A stretch of 64,000 nucleotides of DNA from assembly GCA_945897185.1 (NCBI GenBank), contig CAMDFC010000002.1, forward strand, positions 32,218-96,217, written 5' to 3'. Source of the DNA: Chitinophaga pinensis. GTDB lineage: Bacteria; Bacteroidota; Bacteroidia; Chitinophagales; Chitinophagaceae. Position 1 is the first letter of the stretch. Each line of letters opens with the position of its first letter. The translations under genes were made by a program, and so were the position numbers. The notes under the pieces are model-generated. The model saw only the letters and a program-made list of their open reading frames with translations. It made no database searches and had not been told where the DNA came from. Shown here piece by piece: positions 29,534 through 38,951 of the stretch.

Positions 29534-32500
29534 ATGACAAGGATCCTTCTCGTTATTTTGTCGCTCTGCTCTATTGTCAGTTTACAAGCACAAAAGAAAA
29601 AAGCGACCGAAACAAAACCTGCTTCAACTGCAGCATCCATCGATGCAAGTTTATTAAAGAATATTAATTACCGTTTATTAGGACCATTTAGAGGCGGACG
29701 AAGTGCTGCGGTATCAGGTAGTTACAAACAAAAAAATACATTTTATTTCGGAGCAACCGGTGGTGGAGTTTGGAAAACAACTGATGCGGGTAGTAATTGG
29801 AAGAATGTATCTGATAAGTTTTTTGGTAGTACAATTGGTGCTGTTGAAGTGGCCCCCTCCAATGACAATATTGTTTATGTTGGCGAAGGGGAAAACTCAA
29901 TGCGTGGTAATGTTTCTGAAGGTTTAGGCGGTATGTGGAAGTCTGAAGACGCAGGAAAGACCTGGAAGAATATCGGACTAAAAGATGGTAGGCATATTAC
30001 CAATATTATGATACACCCTGATGACGCAAACACAGTTTGGGTAGGAGTAATGGGACATCTTTTCGGCCCAAACAAGGAAAGGGGTATTTTCAAATCAACA
30101 GATGGTGGAAAAACCTGGAAACATGTTTTGTTTATAAATGAACAAACAGGATGTAGCGACCTAGTAATGGAACCCGGCACTCCCTCTGTACTTTATGCTG
30201 GAACATGGCGTGTAATCAGAACTCCATCTAGTTTAGAAAGTGGTGGTGATGGAAGTGGATTGTGGAAGAGTACAGATGGGGGAGAAACATGGTCAAACAT
30301 CAGTGCTACTAAAGGTCTGCCTAAAGGCACATGGGGAATAGTTGGTGTAGCCGTTGCTCCATCAAATACAGACAAAGTTTACGCTATCATTGAAAATGAA
30401 AAAGGTGGTTTGTACATGAGTGCAGATGGCGGACAAACCTGGTCTTTGCAAAGCAGTGATAACAATATTCGTCAGCGTGCTTGGTATTATACTAAAGTTT
30501 TTGTTGACCCCAAAAACGAAAATCTCGTTTATTGTCCTAATGTGAATTTCATGAAAAGCCGCGATGGCGGTAAAACATTTCAATCGCTTAGAACCCCGCA
30601 CGGCGATCACCATGATTTGTGGATTGACCCAACAGACGGTAAGCGAATGATTGTTGCAGATGACGGCGGTGCTCAAGTAAGCTTTGATGAAGCGAATACC
30701 TGGAGCACTTATATGAATCAGCCTACATCGCAATTGTATAGGGTTAGTACTGATAATTCTTTCCCTTACCGGGTTTTGGCAGCGCAACAAGACAATTCTA
30801 CATTAAGGATTAAGTCGGCTACCTATGGCTCTTATATTACAGAGCAAGATTGGGATGTTACAGCAGGTTCAGAAAGCGGATATGTTGTTGCAGATCCATC
30901 CAATCCGGATATTGCTTATGGTGGAAACTATGGTGGTTATTTATCCAGACTGGATCACCGAACTGGAGAAAACCGTGCGATCTCTGTGTGGCCCGATAAC
31001 CCAATGGGTGGTGGTGCTGATGTATTGAAATACAGGTTCCAATGGAATTTCCCGATTTTCTTTTCTCCACATAATTCAAAGCGTTTGTATGCCGCAGGAA
31101 ATGCATTGTTTGTTACTGAAAATGAAGGAGCAAGTTGGAAGCAGATTTCACCGGATCTAACAACCAACGACAAATCTAAACAGTTATCTAGTGGCGGACC
31201 AATTACAAAAGACAATACTTCTGTTGAATATTATTGTACCATTTTTACTGCAATCGAAAGTAGTCTTGAAAAAGATTTGTTGTGGGCCGGTAGTGATGAT
31301 GGATTGATACATATCAGTAAAGATGGTGGTGCTAACTGGTTAAACGTTACGCCAAAGGATGCGCCAAAATGGATGATGTGGAATGCCATTGATGTAGATC
31401 CATTCAAAAAAGGAGCAGCGTATATTACTGGAACAAGATACAAGGTGGATGATTTTACGCCATATATCTACAAAACTGAAGATTATGGACAAACATGGAA
31501 GCTCATCACCAATGGAATTGATCCTATGCACTTCACCAGAGTTGCAAGGGCAGACCACAAAAGACCAGGTCTGTTGTATGCTGGAACAGAATATGGTATG
31601 TACATCAGCTACAACGATGGCGCTTCTTGGCATTCGTTTCAATTGAATTTACCAATTGTTCCAATTACAGACTTAGTAATTAAGAACAATGATTTAGTTG
31701 TGGCTACACAAGGACGTGCTTTGTGGGTGATTGATGATTTGTCTTTGGCACAACAAATGGATCCTGCAATCAAATCCAAATCATTGCATGCCTATGCTGC
31801 TAATCCAGCCTTCCGTATACCACCAGTTGTTAGTCGTTGGGGTATGATGGCCAGTACACATGCAAATGCAGCAGCCAATCCTACCAAAGGCGCTGTAATT
31901 AATTTCTATGCTGCTAACATAACCGATTCTAGCACAAGCGCTGTTGCTGTATATGACAAGAACAAGAAACTGATCAGCAGAACAAGCCCAGAAGACAAGA
32001 CCAAAGCCGTAAAGCTGAATAAAGGAAACAACCAATTTGTTTGGGATATGCAATATCCTTCGGCAGAAAAGATTGAAGATTTGATTTTGTGGAATGGCGT
32101 TCCAGGTGGAATTACAGCGATACCCGGAAATTACACTGCAATTGTAAGTGTAGATAAGGATTCAGTGGAGGTACCTTTTACTTTATTGGCTGATCCCAAT
32201 TATGTTTGTTCTCAAGGAGATTATGAGGCCCAGTTGGACTTCCTACTTCAGATTCAAGGCAAGTTCAATGAAACAATGAAGGGCATCAAAGATATCAGAA
32301 GTGCAAGAACACAGATGAAAGACTTTGTTAGCAAACAAGGAAAAGATTGTCCAAAGGAAATCAAACAAATGTCTGATAGCCTTAGTAAAGAGTTAACAGC
32401 CGTTGAAGAAAAGTTACACCAAACTAAAGCAAAGAGTGGACAAGATGTATTGAATTATCCAATTCGGTTGGATGATAAATTGGGTGGAGTTTATGACATG

Positions 32501-32671
32501 GTGAGCAGTGGAAACATGGCTCCTAGCAAGCAGGCAAGAGACGTGTATGCTGAATTGGCTGTACAGGTTGATGCTGAGATGTCAAAATTAAAAGAAATAT
32601 TAGACGGAGGTATTAAAGTGTTTAATAAACTTGTAAGAGAAAAAGAACTGCCTACTGTAGTCATTAAATAG
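29534..32671 (+). CDS. VPS10/sortilin-like BNR-repeat 'glycosyl hydrolase' family protein
   Basis: 1045 aa with signal peptide; repeated 'S.DGG.TW' Asp-box motifs. Confidence 0.87.
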   Translation: MTRILLVILSLCSIVSLQAQKKKATETKPASTAASIDASLLKNINYRLLGPFRGGRSAAVSGSYKQKNTFYFGATGGGVWKTTDAGSNWKNVSDKFFGSTIGAVEVAPSNDNIVYVGEGENSMRGNVSEGLGGMWKSEDAGKTWKNIGLKDGRHITNIMIHPDDANTVWVGVMGHLFGPNKERGIFKSTDGGKTWKHVLFINEQTGCSDLVMEPGTPSVLYAGTWRVIRTPSSLESGGDGSGLWKSTDGGETWSNISATKGLPKGTWGIVGVAVAPSNTDKVYAIIENEKGGLYMSADGGQTWSLQSSDNNIRQRAWYYTKVFVDPKNENLVYCPNVNFMKSRDGGKTFQSLRTPHGDHHDLWIDPTDGKRMIVADDGGAQVSFDEANTWSTYMNQPTSQLYRVSTDNSFPYRVLAAQQDNSTLRIKSATYGSYITEQDWDVTAGSESGYVVADPSNPDIAYGGNYGGYLSRLDHRTGENRAISVWPDNPMGGGADVLKYRFQWNFPIFFSPHNSKRLYAAGNALFVTENEGASWKQISPDLTTNDKSKQLSSGGPITKDNTSVEYYCTIFTAIESSLEKDLLWAGSDDGLIHISKDGGANWLNVTPKDAPKWMMWNAIDVDPFKKGAAYITGTRYKVDDFTPYIYKTEDYGQTWKLITNGIDPMHFTRVARADHKRPGLLYAGTEYGMYISYNDGASWHSFQLNLPIVPITDLVIKNNDLVVATQGRALWVIDDLSLAQQMDPAIKSKSLHAYAANPAFRIPPVVSRWGMMASTHANAAANPTKGAVINFYAANITDSSTSAVAVYDKNKKLISRTSPEDKTKAVKLNKGNNQFVWDMQYPSAEKIEDLILWNGVPGGITAIPGNYTAIVSVDKDSVEVPFTLLADPNYVCSQGDYEAQLDFLLQIQGKFNETMKGIKDIRSARTQMKDFVSKQGKDCPKEIKQMSDSLSKELTAVEEKLHQTKAKSGQDVLNYPIRLDDKLGGVYDMVSSGNMAPSKQARDVYAELAVQVDAEMSKLKEILDGGIKVFNKLVREKELPTVVIK

Positions 32672-32689
32672 ACAATGACCTTACAAATA

Positions 32690-32718
32690 AAAAATCCGGG
32701 AATTTTCCCGGATTTTTT
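32690..32718. terminator. Bidirectional intrinsic terminator between convergent genes
   Basis: aatccgggaa-tt-ttcccggatt flanked by A-run and T-run. Confidence 0.88.
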
Positions 32719-32760
32719 ATTTGTTTCCACTGAAGGAAAGCTGTCTGTTATAAGGGTTGT

Positions 32761-34191
32761 TTATTCTTCGCTTTTTAATACAGGTCTTACTCCTGTTGTG
32801 CCACCTCCATTCAAAGTCATGTCGTGTGGTTTGTTTGTTTTCCATGCTCCTCTGGTGAAATCCGGCACATCAATTGACCTCGACTTATTTGCAACAGAGG
32901 ATCCGCTCAATGGAAATACACAACTCCAAGATGCAGCATCATACACATCTTGATCCAGGGGTAAGCCGTTACGTAAACAATCAATCAATCTCCAATCCAT
33001 GATGAAATCCATTCCGCCATGTCCGCCTACATTCTTGGCAATATCACCGATATGCCTTACAATTGGAGGAGTATGTTCCGCTCTCATTTTAGTTAATTCA
33101 TCTTGTTTCATCCATCCATGGCCCAAAGCAATTTTTTCAGGGCCAGGCCATTTCTGTGCTATTCCTTTTGTGCCACTTACCAAGTGAATCCTTGAATAGG
33201 GGCGAGGTGTAGATACATCGTGCTGTACCATCAAGGATTTACCGAGGTCGGTCTTTATCAGCGTTGTATTCATGTTTCCGCGGTATTTTTTTCCAGCATA
33301 AGGTTGGAAAAATTCATCACTCTTTGCTAATTCATTTGCCATAGCACCCAAAGAGAAATCATGTGTGCTCATGCTAACAAGGTGATCAAACTTATCTCCT
33401 CTGTTGATGTTCATGCATTGTGCAATTGGACCGAGACCATGTGTTGGGTAAAGACTTCCATTGTTTTGGATATTTTCTTTTAAACGCCACATTTCTGCGT
33501 AACCATTTTTATCGAATAAATAATCTTTGCTGAGGTCATGAATATATGCGCCTTCGGCATGAACGATTTCTCCAAATAATCCATTACGGACCATGTTCAG
33601 TGTAAGTAGTTCAAAGAAATCATAACAGCAATTCTCCAACATCATCATATGCTTTCTGGTGTTTTCGGATGTTTCCACCAATTCCCAGCATTCGTCTATG
33701 GTTTTTGCAGCAGGGACTTCCGAAGCAGCATGTTTGCCATTTTTCATGGCATGTACAGATATAGGTGTATGCAAATGCCAAGGTGTTGTAACATATACCA
33801 AGTCAACATCATTCGATTCACACAACGCTTTCCATCCCTCTTCACCCGAATATGCTTTGGCTTTTGGTAAACTCTTTTTTGTAAGAATTTGTTGTGCCTT
33901 CTCTACACGATCAGAAAATTTATCGCACAATGCAGTAATCTCTACTCCTTCAATATAACTCAAACGATCAACCGCTCCCGGGCCTCTCATCCCAAGTCCA
34001 ACAATACCAACCCTCACTTTTGAAAGTTTTGGTGCGGCATATCCACACATGTTGAATATGGCTGGTGCAGTAGGTATGTTGCTGCCTTGTGATGCTTGTG
34101 GAATGCTAGCTACCAAGGCTCCCGAACCCATGGCTACATTTCTAATAAAGGATCTTCTGTTGGTCGACATAATCGTTGATTTGTAGTCCAA
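32761..34191 (-). CDS. Gfo/Idh/MocA family oxidoreductase with TAT signal
   Basis: 'NRRSFIRNVAMGSGALVASIP' twin-arginine signal; 'VRVGIVGLGMRGPGAVDRL' Rossmann fold; 'YVTTPWHLHTPISVHAMKNGKH'. Confidence 0.9.
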   Translation of the reverse strand: MDYKSTIMSTNRRSFIRNVAMGSGALVASIPQASQGSNIPTAPAIFNMCGYAAPKLSKVRVGIVGLGMRGPGAVDRLSYIEGVEITALCDKFSDRVEKAQQILTKKSLPKAKAYSGEEGWKALCESNDVDLVYVTTPWHLHTPISVHAMKNGKHAASEVPAAKTIDECWELVETSENTRKHMMMLENCCYDFFELLTLNMVRNGLFGEIVHAEGAYIHDLSKDYLFDKNGYAEMWRLKENIQNNGSLYPTHGLGPIAQCMNINRGDKFDHLVSMSTHDFSLGAMANELAKSDEFFQPYAGKKYRGNMNTTLIKTDLGKSLMVQHDVSTPRPYSRIHLVSGTKGIAQKWPGPEKIALGHGWMKQDELTKMRAEHTPPIVRHIGDIAKNVGGHGGMDFIMDWRLIDCLRNGLPLDQDVYDAASWSCVFPLSGSSVANKSRSIDVPDFTRGAWKTNKPHDMTLNGGGTTGVRPVLKSEE

Positions 34192-34246
34192 TGAAGATAG
34201 TAAAAAAACGAGAGGAAATTGACTTAAAAAGAAGAGGGGAATTGTT

Positions 34247-36487
34247 TTATAAGTTCAACCAATAATTAAGCTTAAAGACAATTGCTCTACTCTTGTTTTT
34301 CATGAAAGGGTCTGTAAAGTAATTGTCGCTATACACCAAAAAGAGATCACTCATGGGTTTGTAACGCCATTGCAACCTGCTGTTGATGTTGAAGTTATTT
34401 CTCTGGTTGTTGTATTGAAGAAAGGTTGTCCAAAACAAGTTGTTACTGAAATTTATTTCAATTCTTGGAGCGATGAGAAAGAGATTGTTCTTTCCATATA
34501 CACCAGGAAAACTGAGATTCGCTTGTTGTAAACTCATGGTGAAATTTGCCCATGGTTGAATTCTGAAATTAGCACTCAACTCATACCTAAAGATATTACC
34601 ATTAAAAAATTGACCAGCTTCAATATTCGTTTCAAAAAAGAATTTCTTTCTGCTGTCTGTATTGTATGTCAATCCATAGACATTGGCACTGTATTTTCCC
34701 GGAGGAATTGGCTTACCATCTGTGAAGGAGGTATTGTACAATAGGTTATTGACGTTTTTGTGAAAGTGCAAAACAAGATTTGAAGTGTTCTTCAAGAAAA
34801 AACGAAGTTCTAAATCGTGGTTTCTTTCATTCTGGCTTCCATCAAGGTTCAGTATTGCATCATTCTCTAAACTTACCATGAGTTGGTTAAATGGTCCTTT
34901 CTTTGGAAAAAAAGTATAACTGGATTGGTTATATATTAAAAAGAATCCCCTTCTGTAAACAGTATCGAGTAAAGCATCATAGTTATCTACTCTGTTTACA
35001 AATCCCATGTCGGCATAATATTTGTCAGTTATCTTGCCTGCATCTACTATCACATTCAAATGCTTACTTGCATATCCTCCACCAACATTTCCATAATATT
35101 CTGGGGTATTGATATTGGGTTTGAACGACCTGTGGAATCCAGTCCATGCATTCCATTTACCTGCCTTGTCAATGAATTTATATTCCAACCCAGCATTCCT
35201 GCCAAAATTATCACCGGGGTCTTTGAGTGTGGAGTTTTTATCTGCAATACTTTGTCTGTTTAAAAAATAACCTTTTACACTGGATCTTGCTTGTACTTGC
35301 TGGTTGAAAGAAACAGCAGTATAATTTTGTGCATCGAAATCATCAGTCAATTTTGTTTGCATATTCATAAAACCAACTCTGGTTTTCTTGGTTAGATTTC
35401 CACTTACTCTTGCTCCTGCTAGTATGGGAATTGGATTTGCGTTTTTATCCAATCCAATTGTCCTGGAATAAAAAGGACGAATAGGAGGGATGCCGTAACT
35501 GGAGAACAAGTCGCTGTTCTCCAAAAAGAATGTCCTGCGTTCCGGAAAGAAAATGTCGAATCTTGTAAGGTTGGTCACTTGACGGTCTACTTCCACTTGA
35601 GAGAAATCTGGGTTGACAGTCAAGTCTAAATTCAAAGAAGGGGTCAAGGATAGTTTCGCATCAAATCCTGCATTGAATTTAGCTGTAGTTGGATTGGCCA
35701 GTTCTTTGTTCGATGAAGCTGAACTCGTAATGTAGGGGATAATGGAGGCATTTGTCCCGGGTGAAACTGGTGCCTTATCCCAAAGAATTGAACCGGAGTA
35801 ACCAAAATCGTAAAAATCAAAATTTAAAGGCATATCTGTCCAACAAGAATACTCATTGGTTTTTAAATCGGATCGAAGAATATTCAATCCCCATTTGTCG
35901 TGTCCCTCATTAAACCGCAAGGTGTGAAAGGGTATAGCAATTTCTGCAATCCAATAAGTGGGATGCCTGCTGGTGGCAGAGAACCATTTGTTGTCCCAGC
36001 TAAAACTTAGTTCCTCACTTGGGGCACCCACATTTACCAATTCTTCTGTTTGCACATTATACGGAGTAATGGAAAACAAGAAGCCATTTGTTCTTTGGTT
36101 CACAGGGTCAATCGCAATAGATATCGCATCGCTTTCATAAATACCTTGGTCGCGTTTTAATGTTTGTGCGATGTAGTAATTGGTATCAATGGCTTTGATG
36201 CCAAAGTAAATGAAATGGTCGTCGTGTGTAATCTTAACAAAAGTATTTCTGGTTGGCCTGCCAATGTCGTTTGGCCATTTCATGTGAAAATCCTTTGCTT
36301 CTTCTGCGTCTGCCCAACCTGACTCATCTAGGATACCATCAATCTTAATGGGAGATTTTGATTTACCGATTTTTACCTGGTATTGCTCTTGAAATTTCAT
36401 ACCATCTTGAGAAAACAAGGGGTATGTAAACAACAAGAATAAGGCAAGAAGAAGCAAATTGGGTTTTCTGTGTTTCATGTAGTTCAA
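34247..36487 (-). CDS. DUF5916-type protein with N-terminal CBM9-like domain
   Basis: 746 aa, signal peptide; 'IKIDGILDESGWADAEEAKDF' and 'FPERRTFFLENSDLF'; beta-rich C-terminus. Confidence 0.83.
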   Translation of the reverse strand: MNYMKHRKPNLLLLALFLLFTYPLFSQDGMKFQEQYQVKIGKSKSPIKIDGILDESGWADAEEAKDFHMKWPNDIGRPTRNTFVKITHDDHFIYFGIKAIDTNYYIAQTLKRDQGIYESDAISIAIDPVNQRTNGFLFSITPYNVQTEELVNVGAPSEELSFSWDNKWFSATSRHPTYWIAEIAIPFHTLRFNEGHDKWGLNILRSDLKTNEYSCWTDMPLNFDFYDFGYSGSILWDKAPVSPGTNASIIPYITSSASSNKELANPTTAKFNAGFDAKLSLTPSLNLDLTVNPDFSQVEVDRQVTNLTRFDIFFPERRTFFLENSDLFSSYGIPPIRPFYSRTIGLDKNANPIPILAGARVSGNLTKKTRVGFMNMQTKLTDDFDAQNYTAVSFNQQVQARSSVKGYFLNRQSIADKNSTLKDPGDNFGRNAGLEYKFIDKAGKWNAWTGFHRSFKPNINTPEYYGNVGGGYASKHLNVIVDAGKITDKYYADMGFVNRVDNYDALLDTVYRRGFFLIYNQSSYTFFPKKGPFNQLMVSLENDAILNLDGSQNERNHDLELRFFLKNTSNLVLHFHKNVNNLLYNTSFTDGKPIPPGKYSANVYGLTYNTDSRKKFFFETNIEAGQFFNGNIFRYELSANFRIQPWANFTMSLQQANLSFPGVYGKNNLFLIAPRIEINFSNNLFWTTFLQYNNQRNNFNINSRLQWRYKPMSDLFLVYSDNYFTDPFMKNKSRAIVFKLNYWLNL

Positions 36488-36501
36488 ATCAGCACAACAT
36501 A

Positions 36502-36509
36502 CAAAGATA
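36502..36509 (-). promoter_or_regulatory. Candidate -7 element TATCTTTG (minus strand) for the DUF5916-type gene
   Basis: Matches TAnnTTTG, 14 nt upstream of ATG at 36487. Confidence 0.4.
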
Positions 36510-36545
36510 CGCTTTTTTCACATACATTTTTTACTATCTTGTATT

Positions 36546-37811
36546 ATGCTCTATCGTTTTGCCTGGGTTCTGATGTGGATCACCTTCAAGATTTTTTTCA
36601 GGAGGATTGATTTGATAGGTCTTCATAAGTTGAAATCAGGTAATCCTTCAATTGTCATCGCCAATCACCCCGCATCTTTTTTAGATGCAATGGTACTGGC
36701 TGTATTCTTGAAGAGGGCGGTACATTTTTATGTGCGTGGAGATATATTTTCACATCCACTTGCCTATAAGGTATTGACTATGCTACACATGATTCCCATC
36801 TACAGTATGGAGCATGGCATTCATAATCTGTCTAAAAACAAACGCACTTTTGAGCGAGGAAGACAATTGCTGAAAAAAGGAAAACTGCTGCTGATTTTTC
36901 CAGAAGGATTTAGTAGGCAATCGAAGCAACTTGAACCATTTAAAAAGGGTGCTGCAAGAGTAGCATTGCAGACTGCTTTTGAAGGAGGAGGAGTAAAAAA
37001 TTTATCCATACAGACTGTAGCTATTAACTATTCTTTTCATAACCTAGGGTCAAACTTGCTTATTCGTTTGGGAGATGCACTTAGTATTGCAGGATATGAA
37101 AAACAGTACCAGGAGTTTCCTGCAATGGCAATAGGAAAACTTACAAAAGAAATGAGTTCGGTCTTTCAAGAAAATGTGATTCATGTTGAGGATGGATCAA
37201 GAACAAATCTTGCTGAGTCCCTGATGAGATTGGTGTATCATGAACAAAATTTAAATCATCAATCATTATTTGAACGGTTCACTGGTATCTGCAAAAGTAT
37301 AAACAAGCTTTCTCCTGATGAGTTTATTTGCAGAGAAAAAGAATTAGTAGATTACGAGAATGCACTGAATGAAAACAATTTCACTGATAAGGGTATACTG
37401 GCGCTTAAAAATCGAGATTCTCTTCGTTGGTTTTGTTTTATCTATTGTCTTGCACCCATTGCTGTTTTTGGTAAGCTTGTTTGGTTGATTCCGGGTCGTT
37501 TTTCAGTATGGGTGGCAAATAAAACAGTTACTCGAATTGACTTTTATACCAGTGTTTTGTCTGGAGTGCTTGCTTTTATTGGGTTATTCTGGTGGATGGG
37601 TCTGGGGCTTTTGGCCTATTGTTTTTTTGGAAGCTGGGCTTTGGTATTTACTGGATTACTTCCATTGTATAGTTACCTCTATCTTGATTGGAAGGATAAG
37701 TTTGTTGATCATGTAGCTGTTCGGAAATTGGAAAAAATAAATAAGTTCCAACCTCAATTGCACAAAAAATTACTTGAGCAAAGAAATCATTTGTTCAGTT
37801 TTAATCACTGA
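36546..37811 (+). CDS. Lysophospholipid (glycerol-3-phosphate) acyltransferase family protein
   Basis: '[13 protein letters not shown]' (HX4D-like NHPASFLD) and 'FPEGFSRQ' PlsC motifs; C-terminal TM segments. Confidence 0.88.
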   Translation: MLYRFAWVLMWITFKIFFRRIDLIGLHKLKSGNPSIVIANHPASFLDAMVLAVFLKRAVHFYVRGDIFSHPLAYKVLTMLHMIPIYSMEHGIHNLSKNKRTFERGRQLLKKGKLLLIFPEGFSRQSKQLEPFKKGAARVALQTAFEGGGVKNLSIQTVAINYSFHNLGSNLLIRLGDALSIAGYEKQYQEFPAMAIGKLTKEMSSVFQENVIHVEDGSRTNLAESLMRLVYHEQNLNHQSLFERFTGICKSINKLSPDEFICREKELVDYENALNENNFTDKGILALKNRDSLRWFCFIYCLAPIAVFGKLVWLIPGRFSVWVANKTVTRIDFYTSVLSGVLAFIGLFWWMGLGLLAYCFFGSWALVFTGLLPLYSYLYLDWKDKFVDHVAVRKLEKINKFQPQLHKKLLEQRNHLFSFNH

Positions 37812-38478
37812 GCAAGTCGGGTCTTTTTTCTTCGGTTCTTTTTAGGGCCTCATCATACCTCCATTCCTCAATTTTTCTATGGTCCCCACTCATTAAAACT
37901 GAAGGTACTTTCCATCCTCTGAACTCTTCTGGTCTGGTATAAACTGGAGGTGCCAATAAATTATCTTGAAAAGAGTCAAACAGTGCAGAGGTTTCGTCGT
38001 TCAACACACCTGGAATTATTCTGCCAATGGCATCTACCACAACAGCAGCTGCAAGTTCACCACCACTCAAAACGAAATCACCAATAGAAATTTCTTTCGT
38101 GATGAAATGGTCTCTCACCCGTTGGTCGATTCCCTTATAATGACCACAAATAAAAAGGAGTGATTTTTTTAGCGACAGGGTATTGGCCATACCCTGGTTA
38201 AAGGTTTTACCATCTGGAGTCATGTAAATAATCTCGTCAAATTGATGTGTTGCATTTAATTCTTCAATCGCCTTTACCAAGGGTTCACACATCATTACCA
38301 TGCCTGCTCCGCCGCCAAACTGATAATCGTCTACCATGCCATGTTCATTTACGGCCCAGTTGCGGAGATGGTGCACCGTAATGTTTAATAGGCCTTTGTT
38401 GGCTGCTCTTTTCATGATCGAGTGACCAAAAGGACTTTCCAATAGTTCAGGTACAATACTTAAAATGTGAATATTCAT
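37801..38478 (-). CDS. trmD: tRNA (guanine(37)-N(1))-methyltransferase
   Basis: '[27 protein letters not shown]', '[11 protein letters not shown]' and '[10 protein letters not shown]'. Confidence 0.96.
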   Translation of the reverse strand: MNIHILSIVPELLESPFGHSIMKRAANKGLLNITVHHLRNWAVNEHGMVDDYQFGGGAGMVMMCEPLVKAIEELNATHQFDEIIYMTPDGKTFNQGMANTLSLKKSLLFICGHYKGIDQRVRDHFITKEISIGDFVLSGGELAAAVVVDAIGRIIPGVLNDETSALFDSFQDNLLAPPVYTRPEEFRGWKVPSVLMSGDHRKIEEWRYDEALKRTEEKRPDLLSD

Positions 38479-38870
38479 GATTCTTTGTTTCCGTCCATAA
38501 AGCCATCGATATCTCTTCTTTCTTTTTTTGTTGGTCGGCCTATTTTTGAAAGTCGCTTTCCGGAATAGAAGCTCACAGTTTGAAAAGCTATTCTTTCTTT
38601 TTCTTCAATAGGCGTCTGGTCTTCGTAGAATTTAACGGCTTCACTGTATTGCACACGATTTGCTAGCAATCCAGTAACCTTGATTACCCATTTTTTTTCA
38701 TCTGTTTTTACTTCATATATATCTTCCAATTTGACTATACGGGAGGCTTTTATCGATTCCCCATTCATTTTTACCCTGCCTTTATCGCAGGCAGTTGATG
38801 CAACGGTCCGGGTTTTGAACAATCGAATTGCCCACAAGTATTTATCCAGCCTGATTTTTTCCTTTTCCAT
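38475..38870 (-). CDS. S4-domain RNA-binding protein (Hsp15-like)
   Basis: '[33 protein letters not shown]' S4 domain; '[13 protein letters not shown]' C-terminus. Confidence 0.88.
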   Translation of the reverse strand: MEKEKIRLDKYLWAIRLFKTRTVASTACDKGRVKMNGESIKASRIVKLEDIYEVKTDEKKWVIKVTGLLANRVQYSEAVKFYEDQTPIEEKERIAFQTVSFYSGKRLSKIGRPTKKERRDIDGFMDGNKES

Positions 38871-38951
38871 TCATGAATTTAATGCGTCTTAACAAAATTA
38901 ATCAATTGACTATAAACGAAGTTTCTTAATTTAATGTTTCAAGTAATTCAC

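Noticed and set aside
30362-30790. 142-aa minus-strand ORF opposite the VPS10/BNR protein
   Set aside because: Shadow ORF of a repetitive Asp-box coding region.
29750-31640. Repeated 'DGGxTW' coding segments as possible DNA repeats or CRISPR
   Set aside because: These are degenerate Asp-box/BNR protein repeats with irregular spacing, not nucleotide-identical repeats.
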